Source of the DNA: Varroa destructor
Lineage: Eukaryota; Arthropoda; Arachnida; Mesostigmata; Varroidae
Assembly (NCBI RefSeq): GCF_002443255.2
Contig: NW_019211456.1
Span: forward strand, 16,415,557 to 16,479,556
Direction of reading: 5' to 3'
DNA length: 64,000 nt
Of this stretch, positions 53,494 through 64,000 are shown piece after piece (the first letter of the stretch is position 1; every line of letters begins with the position of its first letter). A program made the translations under genes and the position numbers. The notes beneath the pieces are model-generated. The model did not search any database. It saw only the letters and a list, made by a program, of their open reading frames with translations, and was not told where the DNA came from.

Positions 53494-56400
53494 TTAAATA
53501 GGCATTTCATGACGCTGCTTGCATGCCCTCAGGACGTCGTTGAAGCCCTAGAAGGCAAACGATCAGATTAGAAAATTGAATAAAGGTAACATCTATCAAT
53601 CTGACATGCTACCGGCCAAACAAAAGAAATTACCAAGGGGATTTGTATTCTGTCCAAACCTTGCTTAGCAGACAAATAGCTGTGTCAGATGAATGATTAA
53701 TACAGCGTAGGTTCAATAAGGTACCTGGCAAAGGGTGATATCATGCTGGTTCTTAGCGCACTCCATGAACTGCTTCATTTCAAGATAGCAAGGATCGTCG
53801 ACAGCCTGTTGGAACGAACGCAACAGGATATTACAAATTAGTCAGTATATGCTGTGAGTTTTTTTGGATTATAGGTGTGCAACAAAGATCATTATTTATT
53901 GTTACTTCTAAAGAGAGGTACTGGCTGTAAGGCAAGCCATGTATTAACACCCAAGTTCGGAGACGTTTTTGTTTTCAAAATGATAACAAGCATATATTGC
54001 GACATGAGTAACGATAGATAGATAATAACATGAAAAATAGTAAATAAAGCCTTAGTTGTTATTACCGGTTGCTGCGAAACGGGCTGAGATGCAGCAGGAG
54101 CATCTGAGGACCCCCCTATACACGAAAACGACAAGATATACAACGCACCAAAAGTTATAGAATTCGCCTGTCTACAAATGAAAAGATCTAACATCATATT
54201 TCACAATACGTGCTATCGAAAAAAATATTGGACTTCCATATGGACTGCTGTAATAGAAAGCAGATAGAATCTATCCCAAATAAATTCAACCTACTAAACA
54301 ATTATACACACCTCAGGGTGAGTAATTATAATACATACCAGAAAAAGCACTGGTCACTGCATGTCCAACAGTGTGACCTACTGCTGAACCCACAGCGACT
54401 CCAGCAGCTGTTGTGGCCATCTGGGCAAATAGTCCTGGCTGTTGGGAAGCCTGTGGCGCTGCAGGCGGAGCATGCGCCACCTATCAATTTTGTGATCAAA
54501 GGTAGAAAAGATAATTAAGCTATAAATTCGAAACTGATATCGCGACGGCAAAAAAACACTTTGAACCTAGGCCACCACGTGTCCCAAACGTTCAAGTAAA
54601 CACGTTACTTGGTGTGCTACCACGGGAACAGACGTATCATATTTATCACAATCCAACAATACCTGAGTCTGAGCAGGTGCTAAGGCGGGAGGAGCAGCCT
54701 TTGCTGGTGGAGCCGGGGCTTGACGGCGCCTGAAAAATCAACCAAAAGAATGCTATTATTGTATGAAGGTAATTAGAAGTCACCCATCAAGACGTAATAT
54801 AAAGTAGCGATACTAATGGCTGCACGTGCATGGTTTTTTCGACAGCGAATGCTAAAATTTAAATTGTTCTTTGAAGCATAATACATTAGCATCATCTAAA
54901 AAGAGAACGTTTTAGCTGGTCGAAACACGCTTGCATTGATTAAAACTAGTTAAAAGAATGAACACTGATCTCGGCTACTACTTATATATATTAGGATATA
55001 TCCCAGGTAAGCCCTCACACGTAGTCATGGCTAAACGTTGTATAGCTCTTCAATGGAAGCTCTTTGCACGGCCGCTGTTAGCTAGCGAATGGTTACTCCT
55101 TCATAAAATGCAACAGGCTGACACAGGTCCTAACATTTATGCCTTTCTTTTCGTCAGTGTCTTTCTCAAAAGATAATTCGAGGCGTTTCCAAAAGATTCG
55201 AAACGTTGTTCTATAATTAAGAACAAAGTAGTTGATAACCGCAGCTCGCAACAATGAACCGCGGCTACTCGCCATTCACTCATACATAAGGTTGAGCTGG
55301 CGTAACGGTTCAAGTTGGAGAAAAAAACACCTCGAGACGCAACGGAACTAGCCTTTCTGAGGTCTGTAGACCAGTGCCCTCAAGAGCAGACTATGCAAGC
55401 TTTACAATCGGTTTTTCGTGCCTACCAGAAAAAGACTACATCAGCATAACATTTATTCGCGTGCTAACATTGAATTACATCGCATGAGAACGCAAAAAGT
55501 GTCTGAGAAAAAATTACGCGTAACCTAGCTTCTACTGAAGAAACGTTGACACGTTTCTATTTGGCAGAAGAAATGCTAAAAAAATAGTTCGAACAGATTG
55601 TAATGACTCCGTTTGAATTGAGAAATTACTCAACTCGAATTATCTATAAATTGCTTCGTACTGAGAAGAACGATCGACTTGTTTACAATTTTCGTATTCC
55701 CTTCAATGATGATGCAAGACAAATAATGCTATAAAACTAAAATTATAGCATTAGGAGCTGATCCTGTTCAATAAGGTTATCAACGACAACATAAATGTCT
55801 GGTAACGTCACAGAAATACTGTATTGGGTTATTCCTATTAAAATGGATTGAGAAACTTTTGTCAGTCCTCTAGCACATTCGCGTTAGCGTCTAGTGACGA
55901 AAATTCAATCTGAAGTATATAGTCGTTAACTGGAGTTGTTGTTTTACAGTACGCTATTGGTTGTACTAGCTATATCATCAAATAGAACAGGGAATAAAAG
56001 ACAAATGATGATAATCACATTCGCTATTTTGAATAGCAAACAGAACGAATACGAAATTTAAGGCGGCATAGTGTAAGAATATCACTAATATTAATCCCGA
56101 TGTCTTATGCAGTACAAATTTACAATGATTTTGTATGTTTAACGTCATTTCAATATGTAACGCGTGGAGTTGTAATACAAACAGTAAAACACAATGCCTA
56201 CATAAGATTTATTTCTGGTACTGTAAATCCTACACGCCAAAATTCCAGTTCTTTAGAATTTCACGTAAGGTTTAACCATTGATTTAACGAGGCCAGTTGT
56301 ATATAGAACAGACTATTCGAATGCCCAATATGGCCCACTGTATAGGTATATACCTGTGGACACGGGTGGGCATATCGAACAAACGTTCCCGAAACTTCTA

Positions 56401-56697
56401 CACAGATAAAATCATATTCCAGTGTGAATTATTACGTACGCGAGCATTTTTTTTAGGTAAGAGAACTTTGTTAGATCAAACACATGTTCCCCTACACTGT
56501 AAATCAACCTGAAAGTTCATATTCTAATAGAAACGGTACAAAAGGTCAATTATATAGCTGGAGATCACATCATCACAAATGCCCACAACTTTATCAGTAG
56601 CCTTCGGAAAGCAATGCATACTTGCTGCAATAATAAGCCTTAATATCAGTTAAACATAAACCTACATTGGAGAAGCCGAACGACGTTGACGAGCCAT
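53494..56697 (-). CDS. CHCHD2: CHCHD2/CHCHD10 family mitochondrial protein
   Basis: Six coding exons on the minus strand: 56,697-56,666; 54,729-54,663; 54,480-54,339; 54,115-54,066; 53,805-53,725; 53,547-53,494. All phases join and give 141 residues, close to the roughly 140-150 usual for the family. The N-terminus ([19 protein letters not shown]) is basic, without acidic residues and Pro/Ala-rich, as expected for mitochondrial import. The conserved central segment [20 protein letters not shown] spans about 53-72. The CHCH domain has a twin CX9C motif with Cys 103, 113, 123 and 133 ([11 protein letters not shown] ... [11 protein letters not shown]). Family members are imported into the intermembrane space, oxidised by the MIA40 pathway, and act at MICOS/cristae and in stress responses. 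The first intron (1,936 bp) is much longer than the others. CHCHD2 versus CHCHD10 cannot be separated here. Confidence 0.95.
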
Positions 56698-58074
56698 TTC
56701 ACTTCAAGAAAAATGCACGTTTTTCGACAACGGTGCGTGTTAGTTTTGAAAGTCACGGCGAAATGCCCGAAACTGAGCTCATAGAAGTCTATCGCTAGAA
56801 TAAACTCGGTTTATATATTTTCGATTTCGAAAATCATCTAGCTGTGCTCGATACTTTTTGCAATACTGCTGTTTTTTCAGATTTTGTCAATGTTGCATTT
56901 TTCTTTTCCTAGTATTGTCCATTATAGCGTAAAGTGTATTAATTAGGAAAATCGTCTTTGAAAGCCAACCTTCTATACAACTACTTCGCCAGGTCCGCTC
57001 CAAAATTCAAACATGTGTTTGCACATTTACTTTAACGGTGATTAGTTCCATGATTTGAGTTTATCTGGAGGTAATAAGAAGACGTGTAATGTATTAAATA
57101 TATATTCGTTATAGTAGTGAAGACCAGTCGTACTAATTCTGTGGTAATGATAGCTACTGAACGTCACTACGACTTAGATCAGTCTATTTAGGGTAATGTT
57201 TTCTAATCGACATCGTATACGATAAAACGAACTACTGCGAAAACAAACGGCTATTGCATTAGTGTTTATGAAGGCTTTTAAGTTATTTCGGGAATGATTT
57301 ACCTATAGGCTGAATTCTTCTGCTGGGGCCGCGTTTGTACCCCACTTTTTAAGGTGCATATGGAAGAATTATTACAATAAGCTGTATCGAAACAGTTAAT
57401 CGGAAATCAAAATTATGCGTTTTGCTGTAGGTTAAGAGTTACCCAGTTATGAGTTCCATTTAAGTTGTACTAAGAAAATGTCGCTTTCGGATTACAAATA
57501 CATTACATGAGAGAACCGTGCGCGAAAATACTCATATACACTTTAGGTGTTTACGTTGTTCAGGCGTAGTAACGGGGGTAGGTTGTAAGAAACCAATGGC
57601 GCATCGCGTCTAAAAAAAGAAAAATTCAAACAAATGCGACACGCTGTTCTAAAAGAGTTCTAAACTATAAAATGCCACCATAGGAAAAGGAGAGATATAA
57701 ATAAATGATATGTTTCCTAATCAAAAAGCAGTTCTGTGTTCTAACTTGCATTCCTGTAACTAAACTAAACGTAAAAGCTACAACACATACCATATCGTCA
57801 CGAGTTTAACCCTAGGGTGTAACTCTACTATAAAGTACTTATATGAATATTTTGGATAATGAACGTTCGTTGCTTATTATTAAGTACTGAAAATTTTGAT
57901 GTAGTGTGCACCCTTTTTTTGTCGGGATAGCGTACTATCGTAATCTGGACCTTAAGGCCGTGAAGCCTCGGGTTCTCGCACGGTAAGGTGTATATATCAG
58001 ACTATTCCATCTAGTTTGCAAAAAAGTTTACGGTAATAATTTGTAATACCTTTTCAGCTTCCTAGTACGACATC
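56698..58074. promoter_or_regulatory. Shared upstream region of CHCHD2 and MRRF
   Basis: The two start codons are 1,377 bp apart and face away from each other, so both promoters must lie here or further into an untranslated first exon. No protein-like frame is seen. I could not identify a TATA box or a clear shared element by eye. Co-regulation of the two mitochondrial genes is only an inference from the arrangement. Confidence 0.4.
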
Positions 58075-60281
58075 ATGTTCGCGGTTCAGCGTTGCGCTGT
58101 GAGGCGTTGTTTCAGCTTGTCAACATATCAACGCAGTATCGTAACAAACTCTCATAGCATCTCTTCTCAGTTCCCGCAGGCCAACTTTGCACACCAGACG
58201 GTTTCGGTTCTAGTCAGAAGTCTCAGAGGATATGCAAAATCAAAGCAACGCCAGGGTATCCATTTTTAAATGTGTAATTTACATTTGTTTTACTTGATAA
58301 CACTTTCTCTATATTAAAGTTTAAGTTCGCTTTTGATGTACGCCAACAGCAAAATTCATAAATATATGCTGATGTTCTGCGCTACCTTGACATACGCTAC
58401 GTTGTTTTATTACACTAAAATTATCTTAATGATGTACACTCACATAAGCTTTAAGCATTTAAAAAAAAGTTGTCTATATAAACCTCTTGTGCATCTAATA
58501 ATTCTTTCAGGGTCTACTAGGCATTCATCGGCACGACCAAAAGTCGAACTTAGGGACGACGAATTGTTCGAGGTTATGAGCGTGCAGTTATTTCGAGATA
58601 GTATATCACGTGCGTTGCAGAATCTTAGCGATTCTTATCTCAAGCAGTTAACTATTAGCAACGCTGCTGGTATGTATGACTACGGTTCAGCTTTTCCAAT
58701 TGAAAGCTATTCGCATTTAGTTGTTGCAGTTTTTACGGGAATATGCATGACTTTTATATAAATCAAATGACTATCTTATACATCCTATGACGTACTTAAC
58801 ATTTTTTAAGACTAATTCAATTTATTTGTATTTAGCCAACGTTGAAAGTATCATCGTAAACTTCGAAGGTGAAGAAGTTCAACTTTGTGAGGTAAATTCA
58901 TTTTAAATTTGAGTGTATGGTATTATTAATACTATCCGTTTTTATCTTATAATGCTGACAAACGTATGCCGTAAACGTAAGTCCGATTTCACCAATTGGA
59001 TCAATTCGGTTTATTCAGGTGGCACAAATCCAGAAAAAGCCAAATTTAGTGGTTCTACAATTTACCTCGTTCCCAGAAGCGATCAAACCTGCAATGAAAG
59101 CTATACAGGACTCCGGCATGCACGCCTCCATGCAACAGGAATCTACTTTCGTGTACTTGCATTTTCCGAAGTACGTTATGAAATACCCTGACGACAGATT
59201 TGCTATTATGATGCCTATGTACTATTCTATTTTTCCATTTTTATTTATTTTTATTTTATTTAACAGAAATTATCTTTTCAGAGTAACTCGGCAACAGCGC
59301 GAGGACATGGCAAAGAGTGCAAAGACTCTATTCCAAAAATGCAAAGATGAACTTGCACAGGTTCGTATGCATAGATATGCCTTACATATGGTTGCCTGCA
59401 GTGAAGCGACCTTGAATTGTATTATTCGTCATAGCGACGTTACTTACATATACATGTGAATTAGCTTCATGGTAACAAAAGCAATATCCTGCAATGAAAG
59501 AAACTTTTTTGAATAAAAGTGTTTATCGTGAACGCTTGTGTACCCGTCAAATAAGTACAGTTTAAAGCCTCATTGGTGGACATTATATTTAGTTTAATTT
59601 TCCTGCCATAAGACACGTACTTGTAACTGTATAAAACTGAGCTTCTATTTGACAGCATCGCGCTGAAGTGGTAACAGTTTTTCTTTGATTTACATCGGCA
59701 GGCGGAACGTCGAGCTACGAAGGAAATTCGAAGTCGTAAAGACGGCCAATCACAGGATCTAATCTACAATGCGCAGCAGCAGGTTTCTGAACTTATTAAT
59801 GCAATATAGCACGCTTCCTGTAAAGCGATATTTTCAAATTCTACGAAAATAATCGGATTATTTAAACATGTTTTAAAATACGTGTGTCTGCATTTTTCTA
59901 ATTTCTACGCAATCATTATTAATGACAAATATGATAATCATTTTTCCTGTTCAACCAATGATTCAAGTTTGCAACAAGTTTTTGAAGTAATTCTAAACGT
60001 ACTGGATCCCTCTATTAAATGCTGTATTAGTGTAGCTAATGATCGGTCTTACAGCAAAATCTCATGTTTCAATTAAATAGGCTAGCCTCCCTTCTTGTGG
60101 TGAGTGATCCAGTTAGAAAAATCACACAAATAGCTGATAATGCAATCATTATTGACAAACAAAGTCTATTGTACTGCATGTTACTGACTCATTTCAGGTA
60201 AAATACGAAGTGGAGCAAACCGTGATTAAGGCTGAAGCAATGATGAAAACAAAGCAAAATGAATTACTTAGTGAAGGCTAA
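58075..60281 (+). CDS. MRRF: Mitochondrial ribosome recycling factor
   Basis: Seven coding exons: 58,075-58,255; 58,511-58,669; 58,836-58,891; 59,019-59,170; 59,282-59,360; 59,702-59,782; 60,198-60,281. All phases join and give 263 residues, matching the usual animal length. The first 60 residues (MFAVQRCAVRRCFSLSTYQR...) have many Arg/Ser and no acidic residues, as a mitochondrial presequence should. The RRF domain follows, with the helix segment SRALQNLSDSYLKQLTI, the beta-rich part LVVLQFTSFPEAIKPAMKAI, the family motif PKVTRQQREDMAKSAK and a C-terminal helix ending MMKTKQNELLSEG. The protein splits post-termination mitoribosomes together with mitochondrial EF-G2, so it acts in the matrix. 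The donor after exon 6 (gtttct) is weak but homology supports it. No frameshift is seen. Confidence 0.96.
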
Positions 60282-62960
60282 CCATTGTCGGATTATTTCT
60301 TTACTTTGTCGTATGCAACGTAGAAAAACGCAGTCAAAAACCAAGACTAAAGTGAATAAATCAATCACTTTAGGCAGTTGAGAACGCTTTTTCAGCTGAG
60401 CGGATTATAACTAAAGACACTGCTCAAATAAAGTAGGTATACTTCTGTCCGAGTGTCTGACCACTCATGTCTATTGGTGTGTCTTGTGTTTGCATAAGAC
60501 ACTCTATTTCAAAATAAATAGGTTTTATTATGTAGCCGATTTGTGAATATCCACAGACTGGAAATTAATACTGTCTTTTAAGAAAAATGCTTATATTAGG
60601 AACACGTGTCACCTTAATATTGTTGTGTTACTCGGTAATCGTCAATGGTATCAATGTGCACTTATGTTTAGGCATTTTACTGATTATAGATGTTTGTCCG
60701 AAAAGATTTTGACGCAAAATAACATTGTCATCGCTTTTTTTAATGTGTAGAATATAAATAAAATGCGTTTCTACAATAGAACTTGATGATATGTTCGACG
60801 ATTTTGTTTACCATTCTTTATGTACTGATTGTATCAAAATATTAATATTTAATATAAATGGAACTAAAAAACACTTATATTTGATAGAATTAGCGCTATC
60901 TCTAGCAATCTGCCTCGGGAATATATTGAGTTTTTGGAATATGTGCTATACAAATTCAGTATACAACAGTTCCAGTAAGTTACAGATACAATTATTGCCG
61001 AGTAAATGATCGGCAGGTCCAATCATAGCGCAACAAAGCTGATACTGTCAAGAACAAAGATTTGTTATCATATTGAACTTCGATTCGACTTGGATTCAAA
61101 GGTGATATATAAAATTTCTTAACCTCCATGTCGCTGTTAGTGTGTCGTCTTTATTAAACAAGTGTAGGAATAGACACATTTTTTTGTTTGTTACACCATC
61201 TGGGTTATAATGGAAAAACGTATCTTTTCTGAAGACGCCTTCCTATATATTTCCTATGTCAGAAAGGCTTCCATTTTGAATCCGTAGTTTAAATTCCGTT
61301 CAAAAAGATACTTATGCGATTTTTAAAACTAACTGAAAGTCATTCCCATATACATCGCTAAACTGGCATGTTTCTGGACAAAAATCTTTTCACTTTGATC
61401 AAAATTGGACACGGAACACTTGTTGTTGCTTGTAATAAGTTCCTTTCTTCAATCAATATTTAGATTATCTAAATCATATATGCACCATGAGAGCATGTGG
61501 ACACGCTACTCTTCGCAGCAGTCTAATTATTTTTTAATGTAGATCATATGTTGGCCCGTAGTTTGTCACCATGCCAAGTGATTTGGTGTTTTGATCTCCT
61601 AGATACTCGCTCTGTTACCATCTATTAAGAAGGCCAGGGGAGAGAGATTGTCTCCGTCTTCATAACACAGCACAACAACAATACAACTGCATCGCCAATT
61701 GGGCGGATTGGAGCGCTGCTGCCATTTTTTCTGGTATTGTACAGCTGCAGAAAGAACTGCGTCATGTACTTCTCAATAATACTCAAAAAAACGAGGAAAA
61801 AAGCAGGGAAGGTGCCAGCAGCCCGGGCAGAGGTAAACAATTAAGCAGACGAACTATTATTGACATAGACAGACAGAAGGAGAACGAGTTTGTGTGTTTG
61901 CCTACTACGATACTGTTTGTAGTGGTGTCGAGTCTGCCCAGTTCGGTGGGTTAGTGTTTGTCTCCTGATTAATGGTATTTCTGTGCATGACTGTGTGAAC
62001 AGTGAAGAATCATAGTGTATTTACAATCTGGTTTTTCATTTTTTTTTTTTTATTTATCAAATACGAGTGCCCAAAGACACTCGTATCCTGGCAATTCTCA
62101 CTAGTTCCAGGTTTTTGCCTTTTAGCTATCACAAGCTTGCACAAAACAGGATAGGTCAGATGCAGTCTATTATCTACGACGTGATATAAAAACACGAAGA
62201 CGAGCGGTTCGGGCTTTCGTACGTCGGAGCTTCGTGACTGAGCGGTGAGTTTTGCCTAGGGCTGGTTGTAATGGACCGTGGCAATCGATTTTTTTAGTGG
62301 CATATCGTGGATTGGTTCGTATTGCGCCTGAATACGTGCCATTTTGGAAGACAGCCCTCGCAAAACGAAACTCAAGCAACACGTACCAGTTGCAATGATG
62401 GACACGCCAAACGAAAAGGCTTGTAAACTGTTGGTCCTATAGTGGAGTTCACGTTCTGTCTGTTAATCCGAAATTTTAACGGATGCGATTGTAGTCATTA
62501 ATAGCGGAGAATTAAAGTATATCGATCTGAGACGTCCTGTTTTTGCTCCTTTAACCGATTAAGTTAGAAATGAATCCAACACGGTTAATCGTCACCTACT
62601 TTACACCAGAAGTTATTTATGGTATAAGAATCGACACTGATTAAGTATATACTAATTTGAATTTAATAACTAGATTTTGGACTTGTAAGATTTGGAATTA
62701 TTCAACAATGATGCGGGTACAACACTTACACAGCAAAGATGCGTTCGAAAGAGCCCACAATTACAAGATAAGACAAAAACAATTTGACCTTTTGCCCAAG
62801 GTGAATAGATTTTCGAAAAATTATGCGGTATATTAGCTGTCTCGGTATAATTTTATAGTTTAACTTTAATTTTGACTTTCAGGATCAGCTGTTTTTTGGA
62901 TTGTTCTTTGATTGTCGCAATCCGAAGGAACGCCTTTCGTTGGCGTTCTATATTGGTACG
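60282..62960. other. Intergenic and UBE2M upstream region
   Basis: The left part is AT-rich with no gene. From about 61.6 to 62.5 kb the sequence is richer in GC and holds a gccattttgg motif at 62,338-62,347, which resembles a YY1-type core promoter site and may mark the UBE2M promoter. An acceptor ends at 62,882 (tttgactttcag), so 62,883-62,960 is most simply read as the 5' untranslated part of the first UBE2M coding exon. A 12-T run lies near 62,040. Confidence 0.4.
60355..60360 (+). terminator. Likely poly(A) signal of MRRF
   Basis: AATAAA lies 74 bases after the MRRF stop. A second AATAAA follows near 60,427 and could be an alternative site. Confidence 0.5.
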
Positions 62961-64000
62961 ATGATTAAATTATTTCAAACGAAGAACGCGTCTAAGGATG
63001 GATCAGACCCAAGTGCCTCGAAGAGGACCTGCGCAGCTCAGCTTAGGATAAACAAGGACGTGAATGAACTGGAACTACCTCCGGGGTGCCATATTGATTT
63101 TCCTGGTACGCCGTAGTAAATACGTAACTTGAAATAGATGCAAATATGGGTGTAACAATTTTTGTATTCTGTGACATATCCAATGTCGACCTTTTTCATA
63201 CGTATCCCGCTAAGCGAACAGACAGACTTGGATAATAGACGTTTGTATTAATATATCTTACCCACATATTCGTGTGTGTATCTTTCCTGTTGTTTCAGAT
63301 AAAAATGATTTTCTAAATTTCCGCTTATCCATCGCACCCGACGAGGGATTTTACAAAGTATGTTATTTACTAAAACATAGCATTATTATAGAGTCACTAA
63401 GATGATATACTAAACAATATTGATTACGATGCCATTTTTATAAAATAAACAGTAAATAATATATGTCCTCCATTCGTGTTACAAGCCCTACATGGTCATA
63501 GATCATTGTGTGCTGCGTTCTTGTTCGCCTCAGAGCAAACCTAAATTTAAGCCTAAAAACAAAAATCTGTTTCTAAATATTGATTGTACAGGAATTTAGA
63601 CGGCGTCACGCAAGGCTGGTCGAGATAGATTTTCCTTTAAATTAGGTCACCAGTTTTGTCAAACATTGAACCATTACAGATCGCGTTTCGGTTTTTCTTA
63701 ATGAAGTTTATTAGCTTGGTAAACAAGGGTTTTACTGACTTTCAGAGGCCTTCATAATGTTGTTTTTTTTTCGTAAATAAATGTTGTATATTCTAACGAG
63801 ACGTAGTGCAGAGGATTTAGCACATAGTTTACGGCATGAAGTTTCTGAAAAGAGCATGTTCTCATTGGACATGCCGGTGAGAATTAAGTAAACTTGATTT
63901 CAATAGTTCATATAGCACACACTACACATCAACTGACCCAAGGTATGTTTTTCAAATTACAGGGTGGTCGCTTTCTGTTCATATTTAAAGTTCCCGCTAA
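62961..64000 (+). CDS. UBE2M: NEDD8-conjugating enzyme E2 (UBC12), 5' part
   Basis: Three coding exons are visible: 62,961-63,105; 63,299-63,357; 63,963 to the window end. The 80 codons seen are in frame. The N-terminus MIKLFQTK is the hallmark of UBC12: this tail docks on the NEDD8 E1, and its acetylated Met binds the DCN1 pocket. It is followed by a polar linker, then AAQLRINKDVNELELPPGC and LNFRLSIAPDEGFYK, the start of the E2 fold, and GGRFLFIFKV, the next beta strand. The catalytic Cys lies beyond the window. UBE2M passes NEDD8 to cullins, chiefly CUL1-4, activating cullin-RING ligases. The start at 62,961 is chosen from this motif and its acg-ATG context, although the frame stays open upstream. 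Confidence 0.94.

Noticed and set aside
62170..62382. 70-codon arginine-rich minus-strand frame near the UBE2M promoter.
   Set aside because: It lies in the GC-richer promoter zone and has no recognisable motif or splice support.
1..64000. tRNA genes, CRISPR arrays, bacterial or phage genes, toxin systems.
   Set aside because: No A/B box pairs, regular spacer repeats or prokaryotic gene organisation were seen; the window reads as ordinary animal DNA.

Overview
This is a nuclear window from an animal, most likely an arthropod. The genes carry GT-AG introns of about 110 to 1,940 bp in AT-rich DNA, and the recognisable products are animal housekeeping proteins (CHCHD2, mitochondrial ribosome recycling factor, the NEDD8 E2 UBE2M, an F-box/LRR protein). 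A mite or similar chelicerate would fit, but nothing here proves it. No operons, CRISPR arrays, tRNA or rRNA genes were seen.

Layout. Positions 1-23,307 are dominated by an 11,301-bp direct duplication (253-11,553 and 12,007-23,307, offset 11,754). It looked identical wherever compared, including homopolymers and TA tracts. Copy 1 starts directly against a 25-N assembly gap (228-252) and ends directly against a CG/CA microsatellite, so it is either a very recent segmental duplication or an assembly artefact. I see no recognisable gene inside it. From 23.3 to 41.7 kb no known protein can be named. I do see a GC-rich block at 27.6-28.2 kb that may be a decayed mobile element, a candidate first exon at 30.2-30.4 kb (minus), and a chain of short minus-strand exons with good splice sites at 31.6-33.5 kb that implies an unrecognised gene.

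The right third is gene-dense: an intronless 374-aa kinase-like protein lacking the catalytic aspartates (41.7-42.8 kb, plus); a six-exon F-box/LRR gene (46.9-51.8 kb, plus); CHCHD2 (53.5-56.7 kb, minus) head to head with MRRF (58.1-60.3 kb, plus), both nuclear genes for mitochondrial proteins; and the first three coding exons of UBE2M (from 62.96 kb, plus), which runs off the window. The F-box protein is expected to act in SCF (CUL1) ubiquitin ligases, which need NEDD8 placed on CUL1 by UBE2M. That link is general knowledge, and their closeness here may be chance.

Exon borders were read by eye from splice consensus, phase and homology. Named genes are firm; unnamed exon candidates are flagged as tentative.
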